Below, one piece after another: positions 1 through 8,829 of a stretch of DNA of 64,000 nucleotides; position 1 is the first letter of the stretch; every line of letters begins with the position of its first letter. Below the pieces are notes generated by a model. The model searched no databases. It saw only the letters and a list, made by a program, of their open reading frames with translations, and was not told the origin of the DNA. The DNA is taken from positions 62,001 to 126,000 of the forward strand of contig NZ_JAASQR010000004.1 of the NCBI RefSeq assembly GCF_011762025.1, in the 5' to 3' direction. The stretch comes from Sphingobium vermicomposti (GTDB lineage: Bacteria > Pseudomonadota > Alphaproteobacteria > Sphingomonadales > Sphingomonadaceae). The position numbers and the translations under genes are program-made.

Positions 1-1528
1 CCGTGATGCTGGCCGCCGCGTTGCCCGCAGCGTACAGACCCGCAATCTTGCCACCGCGCAGGCTTTGCACCTCCGCTCTGGCGCTGATTTTCGGGCCGCC
101 CTTCGTCCCCAGAACGCCGGGGTAAACGCGGCAGGCGTAGAATGGCGCCTGGTCCAGCACGCCAACGGTCTGGTGCGATCCTTCCAATGCCCAGTCGCCA
201 TGGTAGCGGTCGTACCGACTTTCGCCGCGATGGAAGGCCGGGTCCTTGCCGTCGCGCGCGAAGATGTTGAACTGTTCGACGGTGCGTTCCAGACCGACAG
301 GATCGACGCCGATCCTGTCGGCAAGCGCCGCCAAAGTTGGGGCCTGTTCGATCCAGTTGGGCAACGGGTCGCCCGGATAGCGGGTCATGACCGGGTAACG
401 GTCCAGATAGGCCTGGTGGAAAATGATCCAGGCATCTTGATTGGGATAGTCGAATGTCTGGGCGTCGAATTGGAAGAAGGACCGGCCCAGATCATTATAG
501 TTGCAGGCTTCGTTGACGAAGCGCTGTCCGGCGCGGTTGACCATGATCGAACCGGGTTTGGTGAGTTCCGTCACGGCGAAGCGGATGGCCGGTTGGCCGT
601 CATATTCCTCTCCGGGAATTTTCATGATCGGCATCCACCATGCCTCGTCGGTGTTGGCGAGCGCGGCACCGGCCTCCGCCGCCATCAACAGGCCATCGCC
701 TTGATTGTCAGGCGGGCTGGCCGCGCCCTGATGCGGGCCGCGCAACAGGTCCTTGACCAGCGCGGCATTCCATTCGAACCCGCCGCTGGCGATGATAACG
801 CCGCGTCGGGCGCGAATTTCGAATGGCACGCCATCATGATCGCCCCGAACGCCGACGACCGCGCCTTCGTCCATGACCAGGCTTTGCGCGCGCATGCCGA
901 ACAGGATCGTCGCGCCTTTGTGAACCACGGCTTTGGTCAGGCCTGCCACCAGCGCGTTGCCGACGCCCACCAGCCCCTTTTCCAACCGATCGCCGATGAT
1001 CGCAGGGTCGAATATATCGACGCCATCCTCCAGGTCGTTGCTGGAAATCGGAATGGGAAAGGTCAGGCTGCTGCGGAGTCTGGGCCGCAATTCTCCCAGA
1101 TCATTGCCGGGGAAGAGGCCTGCGGACAGCGACCGACCGAACGTCCCCCCCGGCAGTTCGGGGTGATAATCGGGCCATTGGAGCGCGCGGAAGCGAATGT
1201 CCGTTTCCGCTTCGATGAATTTGATGACATCCACGCCCGCATCGACATAGGTTTCGATCATCTCATCATCCATGCGGCCCAGTGATTGACGCCGCAGGTA
1301 GGTGAGGGCCGCTGCGCGCGTGTCGCTGCTTCCGACTTCATGCATGTGGTGATTGCAGGGAATCCAAGGCACGCCGCCGGAAATGGCGGTGGTGCCGCCC
1401 AGCTTTTCGGAGCGTTCCAGGACGACGACGTCCGCTCCGGCATGCCGTGCGCTGAGGGCGGCGGCTAGCCCGGCTGCGCCCGTGCCGATGACGATGACGT
1501 CAGTCTCACTGACATGGTGTTGTGACAT
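1..1528 (-). CDS. FAD-dependent dehydrogenase, KstD-like (3' end cut by window)
   Basis: The gene starts at an ATG at 1528 and is still open at base 1, giving 509 residues; about 30 to 35 C-terminal residues should lie outside. The N-terminus has a dinucleotide fold (VIGTGAAG), a LERSEKLGGT stretch and the GGVPWIP motif shared with the two full-length relatives at 2446-4077 and 23798-25420. A mid-domain DPAIIGDRLEKG segment also aligns with them. The family (3-ketosteroid delta1-dehydrogenase/fumarate reductase flavoproteins) removes hydrogens next to a ring ketone. It is the last visible gene of a minus-strand operon (GMC, flavoprotein, TIM barrel, this gene) and starts 8 bases after the TIM-barrel stop. 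The catalytic C-terminal Tyr/Gly motif is not in the window, so activity cannot be judged. Confidence 0.85.
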   Translation of the reverse strand, partial: MSQHHVSETDVIVIGTGAAGLAAALSARHAGADVVVLERSEKLGGTTAISGGVPWIPCNHHMHEVGSSDTRAAALTYLRRQSLGRMDDEMIETYVDAGVDVIKFIEAETDIRFRALQWPDYHPELPGGTFGRSLSAGLFPGNDLGELRPRLRSSLTFPIPISSNDLEDGVDIFDPAIIGDRLEKGLVGVGNALVAGLTKAVVHKGATILFGMRAQSLVMDEGAVVGVRGDHDGVPFEIRARRGVIIASGGFEWNAALVKDLLRGPHQGAASPPDNQGDGLLMAAEAGAALANTDEAWWMPIMKIPGEEYDGQPAIRFAVTELTKPGSIMVNRAGQRFVNEACNYNDLGRSFFQFDAQTFDYPNQDAWIIFHQAYLDRYPVMTRYPGDPLPNWIEQAPTLAALADRIGVDPVGLERTVEQFNIFARDGKDPAFHRGESRYDRYHGDWALEGSHQTVGVLDQAPFYACRVYPGVLGTKGGPKISARAEVQSLRGGKIAGLYAAGNAAASIT

Positions 1529-1536
1529 GTCGGCGA

Positions 1537-2400
1537 TCACGCTGCTTCTCGTGCCAGCGCGAACTGGCGCGCGACGGCGTCAAAGGATCGCCTTGCCGCT
1601 TCTTCCGGCTCAAGCGCGCGGAATTCATGCGAGAGCATCTCGATACCGTAACAGCCGTCATATCCGGTCGCCGCGATCGCGCGCAGAAATGCCGGCACGT
1701 CGAAGCTGCCTTCGCCGGGCAGCAGGCGATTATCGGTTGAATCGTCGAACAAATGGCCCACCACTTCAGCGGCGGCGTCGTCCAGTTCCACATGCTTGAT
1801 ATATTCGACGGGCAGGGCAGCGACCTCTTCATAGGGGATGCCCGGGCGGGTCATGTGCCAGATGTCGATCAGCAGTCCGCCATTGGCCGCGCCGGCCTGT
1901 TCGATCAGCTGCCGCCCGGAGGTGAGATCGCGGATATTGGCGAGCGGAAATACCTCTATCGACACATGGGCACCCACCTGTGCCGCTTCGTCGCAGAGCA
2001 GGCGGAAGTCGGCAGCCATGGAGTCCATGGACACGCCGCTGTCGCTGAGGTCGCCGACCACCTTTATGTGCCTGGTGCCGATCTCGACCGCGGTATCCAG
2101 CCACAGGCGGCGCATTTTGTCAGACGCGGCGCGAGCGTCGCCCTGTGCGAACCAGTCGGTCAGGCATTCGATTTCCAGGAACTGGACACCGGCATCGTCC
2201 AGGATGCGACGGATTCCGGCGGTCCCGTGCAGGGCGACATTGGCGGCCAGGTCATCGCCCGACAATCCCATGCCATAATAGCCCGCCGCGACAGCCGCAG
2301 CGGCGCGCCGTTCCAGCGGGAAGGGGCTGGCGACCGGCTTGCCGGGATAGGCATCACCCGCGATGGTGTAATAGGTCGCGACGATTTTCGGATCAGTCAT
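1537..2400 (-). CDS. Sugar phosphate isomerase/epimerase-like TIM barrel protein
   Basis: This 287-residue protein belongs to the xylose-isomerase-like/AP endonuclease 2 fold. Putative divalent-metal ligands are seen in the strands around IEVF, LIDIWH, KHVELDD and YGIEML, in the order expected for the family. Members isomerise or epimerise sugars and cyclic polyols or cleave small hydroxylated acids, so the substrate is open. A longer frame reaches 2442, but the ATG at 2400 is preceded by GTGGAG at about 8 bases and gives the usual family N-terminus (MTDPKIVATYY), so it is preferred. It lies between two KstD-like flavoprotein genes in the same operon, which suggests it handles a product of those enzymes. 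Confidence 0.8.
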   Translation of the reverse strand: MTDPKIVATYYTIAGDAYPGKPVASPFPLERRAAAAVAAGYYGMGLSGDDLAANVALHGTAGIRRILDDAGVQFLEIECLTDWFAQGDARAASDKMRRLWLDTAVEIGTRHIKVVGDLSDSGVSMDSMAADFRLLCDEAAQVGAHVSIEVFPLANIRDLTSGRQLIEQAGAANGGLLIDIWHMTRPGIPYEEVAALPVEYIKHVELDDAAAEVVGHLFDDSTDNRLLPGEGSFDVPAFLRAIAATGYDGCYGIEMLSHEFRALEPEEAARRSFDAVARQFALAREAA

Positions 2401-2445
2401 GATGAAACTCCACTGGCGGCGCACATGATGCGCCGCGCTCATTGT

Positions 2446-4077
2446 TCAGAAGCGGTTCGATCCGCGCGCGGCTTCGCGTCCGGCAATGTGGCCAAAGGTC
2501 AGCGCGGGGCCGAGCGTCGCGCCGCCGCCCGGATAGGCCATGCCCATGATGCTCGCCATGGCGTTGCCCGCTGCGTAGAGGCCGGGGACGGTGCCGCCCG
2601 ACAGGCTGAGCACTTCGGCACGTTCGTTCGTGCGCGGGCCACCCTTTGTCCCGATCGTGCCGATCTTGGTTTCGACGGCATAATAGGGTCCGCGTTCAAG
2701 CGGCCCTAGCGTCTTTGCGGTGCCCTCTGCGCTGGGGTCGCCCCAATATAGTTCGTAGATGCTTTCGCCGCGATGGAAGTCGGGGTCGACGCCATTGCGC
2801 GCATTGTCGTTGAACCGCGCGACCTGCGCCTCCAGTCCGGCGGGATCGACGCCGATCTTGGCGGCCAGTTCGGACAGCGTGTCCGCGCTTTCCATCCAGG
2901 ACGGCACGGGGTCACCCGGATAGCGCGTCAGGAACGGGAAGCGATCCATATAGTCCTGGCTGACGATGTGCCATGCGGGCAGGTTGGGATAGTCGAAATC
3001 GACCGGATCGAAGGCCTGAAAGACGCGGCCTATATCGTTGTAGTTGCACGCTTCATTGACGAAGCGGCGACCTGACCGATTGACGATGATCGAACCGGGA
3101 CCGCAGCGTTCTATCCCGGTCAGCCGGACCAGCGGACGCCCGTCATATTCCTCACCCGGTATGGTGACGGACGGTTGCCACCAGGCTTCCGACATATTGC
3201 CCAAGGCGGCCCCCGCCTGCATCGCCATCTTCAGCCCGTCGCCTTCATTCCAGGGTGGGCTGTGGGGGCTGTGCATCGGGCCGCGCAGGAATTCGCGGGT
3301 CATTTCCTTGTTCCATTCATATCCGCCGCAGGCCAGGATAACGCCCTTGCGCACGCCCACGCGCCACGGCTTCCCGTCGCGCTCCGCTTCGATGCCGATG
3401 ACCACGTCATTGTCCTGCACCAGCCGCAGAACGCGGACATTGCGTTCGATACGGACGCCGTGATCCACCAGCCCCTTGAGCAGCCCCGCCATCAACGCGC
3501 CGCCCATGCCGACCATGTCTTCGTTGAGGCGTCCGCCGATCAGTTCGGGGTCGAGCACATTGAAGCCATCCTCCACATCGGCGATGGAGATGGGGATGGG
3601 GAAATGCGCGCTGGACCGGAGCGCCGGGCGCAATTCCCCCAGCGTTCCCGCCGGGAAGATGCCAGCCGTCACCGACCGACCGACATTGCCGCCGGGAAAC
3701 TCAGGGTGGTAGTCGGGCATCTGTAGCGCGCGGAAGCGAAGGTCTGTTTCCTTTTCGAGGAACAGCAGCACCTGGGGCGCCGTGTCCACGAAGGTTTCGA
3801 TCATGCCGTCGTCCATCTTGCCCAGCGAAATACGGCGAAGATAGGTGAGCGCCTGCTCGCGGGAATCGCTGCGCCCGATTTCATGCATATGATGGTTGTT
3901 GGGAATCCACGGCACGCCGCCCGAAACGGCGCTCGTCCCACCCAGCTTGTCGGTGCGTTCAAGCAGCAGCACCTGCGCGCCAGCAGTCCGGGCGGCCAGC
4001 GCCGCAGAACAGCCCGCCGCGCCGGACCCCACGATCAGGACTTCGGTTTCTTCATCCCATTGGGTTGCCACGGTCAT
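2446..4077 (-). CDS. FAD-dependent dehydrogenase, KstD-like
   Basis: A full-length 543-residue flavoprotein. The FAD Rossmann motif GSGAAG is near residues 17-22, with an acidic residue ending the second strand near 40. LGGTSAVSGGVPWIP follows. The C-terminus carries GLYAAGN and then MAYPGGGATLGPALTFG. The Tyr and second Gly of that YPGxG motif match the position of the catalytic Tyr and Gly of 3-ketosteroid delta1-dehydrogenase (established for KstD), so 1,2-dehydrogenation of a cyclic ketone is the likely reaction. It follows the GMC gene by 12 bases and precedes the TIM-barrel gene by 45. The product of 23798-25420 is a close paralogue and also sits next to a GMC gene. Confidence 0.9.
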   Translation of the reverse strand: MTVATQWDEETEVLIVGSGAAGCSAALAARTAGAQVLLLERTDKLGGTSAVSGGVPWIPNNHHMHEIGRSDSREQALTYLRRISLGKMDDGMIETFVDTAPQVLLFLEKETDLRFRALQMPDYHPEFPGGNVGRSVTAGIFPAGTLGELRPALRSSAHFPIPISIADVEDGFNVLDPELIGGRLNEDMVGMGGALMAGLLKGLVDHGVRIERNVRVLRLVQDNDVVIGIEAERDGKPWRVGVRKGVILACGGYEWNKEMTREFLRGPMHSPHSPPWNEGDGLKMAMQAGAALGNMSEAWWQPSVTIPGEEYDGRPLVRLTGIERCGPGSIIVNRSGRRFVNEACNYNDIGRVFQAFDPVDFDYPNLPAWHIVSQDYMDRFPFLTRYPGDPVPSWMESADTLSELAAKIGVDPAGLEAQVARFNDNARNGVDPDFHRGESIYELYWGDPSAEGTAKTLGPLERGPYYAVETKIGTIGTKGGPRTNERAEVLSLSGGTVPGLYAAGNAMASIMGMAYPGGGATLGPALTFGHIAGREAARGSNRF

Positions 4078-4089
4078 CCCTCCTCCGTT

Positions 4090-5709
4090 CTATCGCGCGT
4101 CTTCGAGGATCAGTGACGACGCATGCCAGGCCGTCGCCATGACCGGCGCATTGGTGTTGCCCGACGTCAGGTTGGGCATGATGGAACAGTCCACCACGCG
4201 CAGCCTGTCCACGCCGCGCACCCGCGTACGTGGGTCCACCACCGCCTGTTCGTCGCTGCCCATCCGGCATGTCGCGACCGCATGCGTGCCACAGCTAAGA
4301 TGTCGACGTACGGCGGTCAGTATCTGATCGTCGCTGTCATTGCCGTTCAATCCCGGTGCGATTTCGCGCGCCACATAGGGAGCGATGGCGGGCTGGGTCA
4401 TCAACTTGCGCACGAAACGGACCATGGCGACCGCCGTGTCGCAATCCTCCTGCGTGGTCAGCCAGTTCGGGTGGATGCGAAGCGGTGCGTCGGCGTCGGG
4501 CGAGGTGATGGCAAGGCTGCCTTCGCTGGTTGCGCGCAGCATCGCGGTCGCGATCATCATGCCCGGATGCTTGTTGACCCCGTTGGTCGGCACGGCAACA
4601 TCTGCTTCCCCCTGGGCCAGGGTCACGCCGCCGACGAAGCACTGGATGTCGGGGCGCGTCACGCTGGGGCGGCTCCTGGCAAAGATGCCGATTTCCTGCG
4701 GAACGGTGGCCATAGGGCCACCTTTGAACAGGAAATATTCGGCAAGGCTGCGGGCCAGCCCCAGACCGCGATAGCGGTGATTAAGGCCCTTTTCGCCCTG
4801 CAGGTCATAGTTGATGCCGTAGATCGGATGCTCCTGCATCCGTTGGCCCACGTCGGGGCTGTCCAAAATGACATCCACGCCCGCCGCTTTCAATGTGTCA
4901 GCCGGGCCGATTCCTGAAAGCTGCAGCAGTTTGGGCGACGCGATTGCGCCCGCCGACACGATGACTTCGCCACGGCAGCGGAACTCCGCCTGCTGCCCAT
5001 TGATGCGGCAGGCGACGCCCTTTGCCCGGCGCTGTTCAATGATGATCCGATCGACCTGAACGCCCGTCTGGACCACCAGATTGCGCCGGTGACGCACCGG
5101 GTTCAGGAAAGCGACGGCTGCGCTCTGCCTGCGTCCATTTTTGATATTATAATGATAATAGCCGACGCCTTCCCGGCTTCCCGCGTTGAAGTCATCGTTG
5201 CGCGGCAGGCCCATCTGATTGCCCGCATCGATCATGCGGTCGGCGAGGGGGTAGTGAAATTTTTCGGTCGAAACATGGACTGGACCGCCAACGCCATGTT
5301 CGTTGGACGCGCCAAGTTCATGATCCTCGATAGCGTTGAAGGCGGGGAGCATCGTGTTCCAGCCCCATCCTGTCGCCCCGCGCGCTTCCCATTGCTCAAA
5401 ATCTTCGGGCTGGCCACGGATATAGATCATGCCGTTGATTGCGGAAGATCCGCCCAGGCCCCGGCCTCTCAGCCAGATCTCGCTGGCGTCCAGTCCTTCT
5501 TCGCGCGGTTGCTGAACTGGAAAATATTGGGCGAATTTGGGATCGCCGACCAGCTTGGCCACGCCCTTGGGCATGCGAACGAACATATGATCATTGTCGC
5601 CGCCCGCTTCCAGAAGCAGCACGCGAATCGAGGAATCTGCCGACAATTTGTTGGCCAGCACGCAACCCGCGCTGCCCGCTCCGACAATGATATAGTCGAA
5701 CTCGGCCAT
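4090..5709 (-). CDS. GMC-family FAD oxidoreductase (alcohol dehydrogenase/choline dehydrogenase-like)
   Basis: A 539-residue glucose-methanol-choline oxidoreductase. It has the N-terminal GAGSAGCVLA FAD fold, the GMC signature GLGGSSAINGMIYIRG near residues 85-100, the second signature SAGAIASPKLLQLSG, and the C-terminal HAVATCRMG and GNTNAPV blocks containing the catalytic His region. GMC enzymes oxidise primary or secondary alcohols, here probably passing electrons to a membrane acceptor because no secretion signal is seen. It is the first gene of a minus-strand operon that continues into two KstD-like flavoproteins, consistent with alcohol to ketone oxidation followed by ring desaturation. 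A second GMC-flavoprotein pair lies at 22148-25420. Confidence 0.9.
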   Translation of the reverse strand: MAEFDYIIVGAGSAGCVLANKLSADSSIRVLLLEAGGDNDHMFVRMPKGVAKLVGDPKFAQYFPVQQPREEGLDASEIWLRGRGLGGSSAINGMIYIRGQPEDFEQWEARGATGWGWNTMLPAFNAIEDHELGASNEHGVGGPVHVSTEKFHYPLADRMIDAGNQMGLPRNDDFNAGSREGVGYYHYNIKNGRRQSAAVAFLNPVRHRRNLVVQTGVQVDRIIIEQRRAKGVACRINGQQAEFRCRGEVIVSAGAIASPKLLQLSGIGPADTLKAAGVDVILDSPDVGQRMQEHPIYGINYDLQGEKGLNHRYRGLGLARSLAEYFLFKGGPMATVPQEIGIFARSRPSVTRPDIQCFVGGVTLAQGEADVAVPTNGVNKHPGMMIATAMLRATSEGSLAITSPDADAPLRIHPNWLTTQEDCDTAVAMVRFVRKLMTQPAIAPYVAREIAPGLNGNDSDDQILTAVRRHLSCGTHAVATCRMGSDEQAVVDPRTRVRGVDRLRVVDCSIMPNLTSGNTNAPVMATAWHASSLILEDAR

Positions 5710-5724
5710 GTCCTCTCCAGATAT

Positions 5725-5744
5725 TAAATGACATTCGTCTTATA
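5725..5744. promoter_or_regulatory. Region A palindromic operator candidate 1
   Basis: Core GACATTCGTC with TA-rich flanks that pair partly (TAA left, TTATA right). It is 16 bases upstream of the GMC start on the minus strand, a position where a repressor would block initiation. Confidence 0.5.
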
Positions 5745-5817
5745 TGGCTTCTATGCCATGACGATGACGCGGACACAATGGCGTTTGTTCAAGGCCATGG
5801 AGGCGGGATTGACAGCT

Positions 5818-5837
5818 TGTCAGACACGCGTCACTTA
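5818..5837. promoter_or_regulatory. Region A palindromic operator candidate 2
   Basis: Core GACACGCGTC followed by ACTTA, matching the right half GTCNNTTA exactly; the left flank is degenerate. It lies about 85 bases upstream of the SDR at 5923. Confidence 0.4.
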
Positions 5838-5922
5838 TTAAGGAGGTAAGCCGGCATACGGTGAAGAAGAATCGACGCAGTTCGCACAGGAAAAGCGACG
5901 CGGCGGTCAGGAGAGGTGGAAA

Positions 5923-6669
5923 ATGGGTCCGTTGGACGACAAGGTTGCATTGGTCACAGGCGCTTCAGGCGGCATTGGTCGACAGATCGCGGTCCGGCTG
6001 GCGGAAAGCGGTGCGCGGGTGATCGCCCATTATTCGTCCCGTCGCGAAAGCGCGGAGCAGACCGTAGCGGCTGTGCAGGCGGTGGGCGGCGAGGCGGCGA
6101 TCCTGCAGGCGGACCTTAGCCACGGCGATGGCGTCAGGCAGTTGTTCGCCGGGGTCGACGAACTGGGCGGACGGATCGACATCCTTGTCAATAATGCGGG
6201 GGCGGGCGAAACATCCCCGATTGGCACGATTAAGGAAGAAGAAATTGACCGCATGTATCGCGTCAATTTCAAGTCCCCCGTGCTGGTCACCCAGCAGGCG
6301 CTGACCCGGATGAGTGACGGCGGGGCCATCGTGAACATATCGTCCATGAGCGGGCTGATGGCGCAGCCTCCGGGCTTTGCCTATGCGATGAGCAAGGCGG
6401 CGATACATTCCTTTACCCTGTCGATGGCGGTTGAGCTTGCCGCGCGTAACATCCGCGTGAACGCCGTGGCGCCGGGGCCGGTCGATACCGACCTGATCAA
6501 CGGATATCGGGCGAGCGACGATGCGATGCGCGCGCTGAGCAGCATGGCCGCGCTCGGTCGGCTGGGCACGCCCGACGACATCGCGCAGATCGTCCTTTTC
6601 CTGGCGTCGCCCGCTTCGGCATGGCTGACGGGCCAGATCATCCAGGCGAGCGGTGGGATGAGGCTATAG
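5923..6669 (+). CDS. SDR family oxidoreductase (FabG-like)
   Basis: A 248-residue classical short-chain dehydrogenase. It shows the cofactor motif TGASGGIG near residue 13, NNAG near 90, Ser in NISSMSG and the active-site YAMSK tetrapeptide, so it should be a catalytically complete NAD(P)-dependent ketone/alcohol oxidoreductase. The ATG at 5923 follows GGAGAGGTGGAAA. The ARHYSSRRES-like region after the second strand (HYSSRRES) suggests NADP preference, as in FabG-type enzymes, but this is an inference. It heads a plus-strand operon with a second SDR, an MFS transporter and a flavoprotein. Confidence 0.9.
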   Translation: MGPLDDKVALVTGASGGIGRQIAVRLAESGARVIAHYSSRRESAEQTVAAVQAVGGEAAILQADLSHGDGVRQLFAGVDELGGRIDILVNNAGAGETSPIGTIKEEEIDRMYRVNFKSPVLVTQQALTRMSDGGAIVNISSMSGLMAQPPGFAYAMSKAAIHSFTLSMAVELAARNIRVNAVAPGPVDTDLINGYRASDDAMRALSSMAALGRLGTPDDIAQIVLFLASPASAWLTGQIIQASGGMRL

Positions 6670-6723
6670 CCCCAAGGACCGCCCAAAGCGGCAGGGCATG
6701 AATTGGTTACAGGAGAGCATGGA

Positions 6724-7515
6724 ATGTCCGTCACCTATAATTTCAAGAAGGGTGCCGTCGTCATATTCGGCGGTAGCGGCGGTGCTGGCGGTCACATCAC
6801 GCGTGCCTTTGCCAGGGCTGGATGCGATGTGGCCTTCACCTATTTTGGTGGCAAGGGACGGGCAGAGGACCTGCAAGCCGAGTTGCGTGACGAGGGATGT
6901 TCGGTGGTCGCCTATCAGGCGGACATCAAGTCGCCCGAACGTCCGCAGGAGATTATCGACGATGTCGTGGCAAAGTTCGGGTCGGTTCAGACCGTCGTTT
7001 ACGCGGCGGGGCCGGTTATCGACGTCTGCCCCATCGTCGACAATGGGCCGGATCGCTTCAAGCTGCAGGTCGATTCCGAGCTTCTGGGCTTTTTCCACAT
7101 CGTTCGCGGCGCGATTAGCCATCTGCGGGAAAGCCGTGGCAGCCTGATCGCCTGCACGTCCTTTGCCAATTACAAGGTGCTTATAAACGACGGCCTGTCC
7201 GCGTCGGCAAAGGCAGGCATCGAAAGCCTGGTGCGCCAGATCGCGGTGGAGGAAGGGCGCTATGGCGTCCGCGCCAATTCCATCGGCCTGGGTTGGTTCG
7301 ACATCGGCCAGGGGGCAGTTGCGCCGATCGATCAGTCGACGACGCAAAGCGATATCGGGAAGGACATGGTGAAGCTGATGAGCAGCATGATCCCGCTTGG
7401 CAACCGCCCCGGAAAGGGTGAGGAGCTGGCGAACACAGTGCTGTTCTTTGCGTCTGAACAGGCGTCCTACATTACGGGGCAGACCCTGCTCGTGGATGGC
7501 GGCATTTCATTGTGA
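6724..7515 (+). CDS. Divergent SDR family protein with Ser replacing the catalytic Tyr
   Basis: A 263-residue Rossmann-fold SDR. The nucleotide motif is FGGSGGAGG and the C-terminus ends YITGQTLLVDGGIS as in classical SDRs. Counting from the conserved Ser146 (CTSF), the position 13 residues later that should be Tyr is Ser159, while Lys163 is kept (SASAK). The paralogue at 34621-35439 has the same change. It may use another proton donor, be a dehydratase/isomerase or bind substrate without classical chemistry. A longer frame starts at a TTG at 6703, but the ATG at 6724 has AGGAGA 8 bases upstream and is preferred. Confidence 0.85.
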   Translation: MSVTYNFKKGAVVIFGGSGGAGGHITRAFARAGCDVAFTYFGGKGRAEDLQAELRDEGCSVVAYQADIKSPERPQEIIDDVVAKFGSVQTVVYAAGPVIDVCPIVDNGPDRFKLQVDSELLGFFHIVRGAISHLRESRGSLIACTSFANYKVLINDGLSASAKAGIESLVRQIAVEEGRYGVRANSIGLGWFDIGQGAVAPIDQSTTQSDIGKDMVKLMSSMIPLGNRPGKGEELANTVLFFASEQASYITGQTLLVDGGISL

Positions 7516-7537
7516 CGAAAGGCCGCGCCCTTTCGTC
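7514..7537. repeat. Intergenic 9-bp hairpin
   Basis: GACGAAAGG and CCTTTCGTC pair around a 6-base loop in the gap between the SDR stop and the MFS start. There is no T-run, so this is not a clear terminator; it may adjust expression within the operon. Confidence 0.4.
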
Positions 7538-7554
7538 GCGGACGAGCTGAAATC

Positions 7555-8829
7555 ATGCTCATGGCGAAACATGCGGAACAGGAGTCCTTTTCGGGCTGGC
7601 GCATGGCGGCACTGCTGTTCGTGGTGCTGAATGTCGTTCTGGGCGTGAATTTTGGCAGCTACGGCGCTCTGGTCGGCGCGATAGAGACGGAGTTCGGCAC
7701 CAGCCGGGCGTTGGCATCCGCTGGTTCCAGCGTGCTGACCCTGTCCATGGGGCTGCTGTCGCCCTTTGCCGGGGCGCTGATGTCGCGCTTTCCCATCAAG
7801 CTGCTGATGATGGCGGGCGCGCTGGCGAGTGCTGCCGGCTACCTGCTGATCGCGCATGTTCATTCGGTCTATGCGATGCTGGCCTGCTATGGCCTGCTGA
7901 TCGGGCCGGGCTTTTGCCTGGTGGGGATCATCCCCTGCACCAACATTGTCAGCAACTGGTTCGTGTCGGGACGCGGCAAGGCCATCGGGCTGATGAACAT
8001 GCCATTTGGCAATATGGTGATGCCGCTGGCGGCGGCGGCATTGGTGCAAATGGCAGGCGTGCGGACGACTTTCCTCTTCTTTGGCGTGTTGATGGCTTCC
8101 CTGGTCCCGTTGTTGCTATTGCTGGTCGACCATCCTGCTCGCGTCGGGCAGCGAGCCAAGGGCGCGGTCAGCGGCGTGGTCGCGAGTCATATAGCCGTTG
8201 CGAAAGTAGCGCCGGGCATGTTGCTGCGCATGCCTGCCCTGTGGATCATGACGCTGGGCGTGGGCATATTGAGCGCTGCGGGGCTGGTCATGGTGACCCA
8301 TCTGGCCGTCCTTGCAACCAGCCGGGGTCTGGACCTTGGCTCCGCTTCGATGCTGCTCGCAGCCTTGGGCATGGCGGGGTTGGCGGGCGCGCCGCTATTT
8401 GGCTGGATGGCAGACCGCATCGGCGGCGCGAAGGCCTTTGCGATCCTGTCGCTGGCGCAGATTCCGCCCTGGCTGGGGCTGATCGTGGCGGGCGCGAACT
8501 TTCCGTTGCTGCTGCTTCTGGCCTTTGGCATCGGGCTATGCTGCAACGGCATATTGACCCTGTTTGGCACGCTGACCGCCGAATGGATGGGACGCGAGCG
8601 CGTCGGCATTGCCATGGGGATGTCCTATCTTCTTCAGGTGCCGCTGATATTTGGCGCGGCTCCGCTCGCGGGCCTGCTATTCGATGCCAGCGGTTCCTAT
8701 GACCTGGCCATATATCTGCATGTCGGTTCGTTCGTGCTGATCGGACTCGTCTTCCTTCTCTATCGCCCGGTGCGTGGTGATGATGCAGAAATGGCGGATA
8801 TGACGATGATAAAGGAAGAAATTTCGTGA
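7555..8829 (+). CDS. MFS transporter
   Basis: A 424-residue, strongly hydrophobic protein with about 12 predicted membrane helices in two halves and a charged central loop near residues 190-215. The pattern fits the major facilitator superfamily, in particular the small carboxylate/metabolite transporters. The inner-membrane substrate is unknown, but the operon position between two SDRs and a flavoprotein suggests uptake of the pathway compound or export of an intermediate. Starts at 7555 and 7561 are both possible. The stop overlaps the GTG start of the next gene (GTGA), pointing to translational coupling. Confidence 0.9.
   Translation: MLMAKHAEQESFSGWRMAALLFVVLNVVLGVNFGSYGALVGAIETEFGTSRALASAGSSVLTLSMGLLSPFAGALMSRFPIKLLMMAGALASAAGYLLIAHVHSVYAMLACYGLLIGPGFCLVGIIPCTNIVSNWFVSGRGKAIGLMNMPFGNMVMPLAAAALVQMAGVRTTFLFFGVLMASLVPLLLLLVDHPARVGQRAKGAVSGVVASHIAVAKVAPGMLLRMPALWIMTLGVGILSAAGLVMVTHLAVLATSRGLDLGSASMLLAALGMAGLAGAPLFGWMADRIGGAKAFAILSLAQIPPWLGLIVAGANFPLLLLLAFGIGLCCNGILTLFGTLTAEWMGRERVGIAMGMSYLLQVPLIFGAAPLAGLLFDASGSYDLAIYLHVGSFVLIGLVFLLYRPVRGDDAEMADMTMIKEEIS

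Larger units (their letters stand above)
5710..5922. promoter_or_regulatory. Divergent promoter region between the GMC operon and an SDR operon
   Basis: This 213-base gap separates the minus-strand GMC operon from the plus-strand SDR operon. It contains two copies of the region A palindrome, one close to each start (5725-5744 and 5818-5837). No other open frame or hairpin of note was seen. Confidence 0.6.
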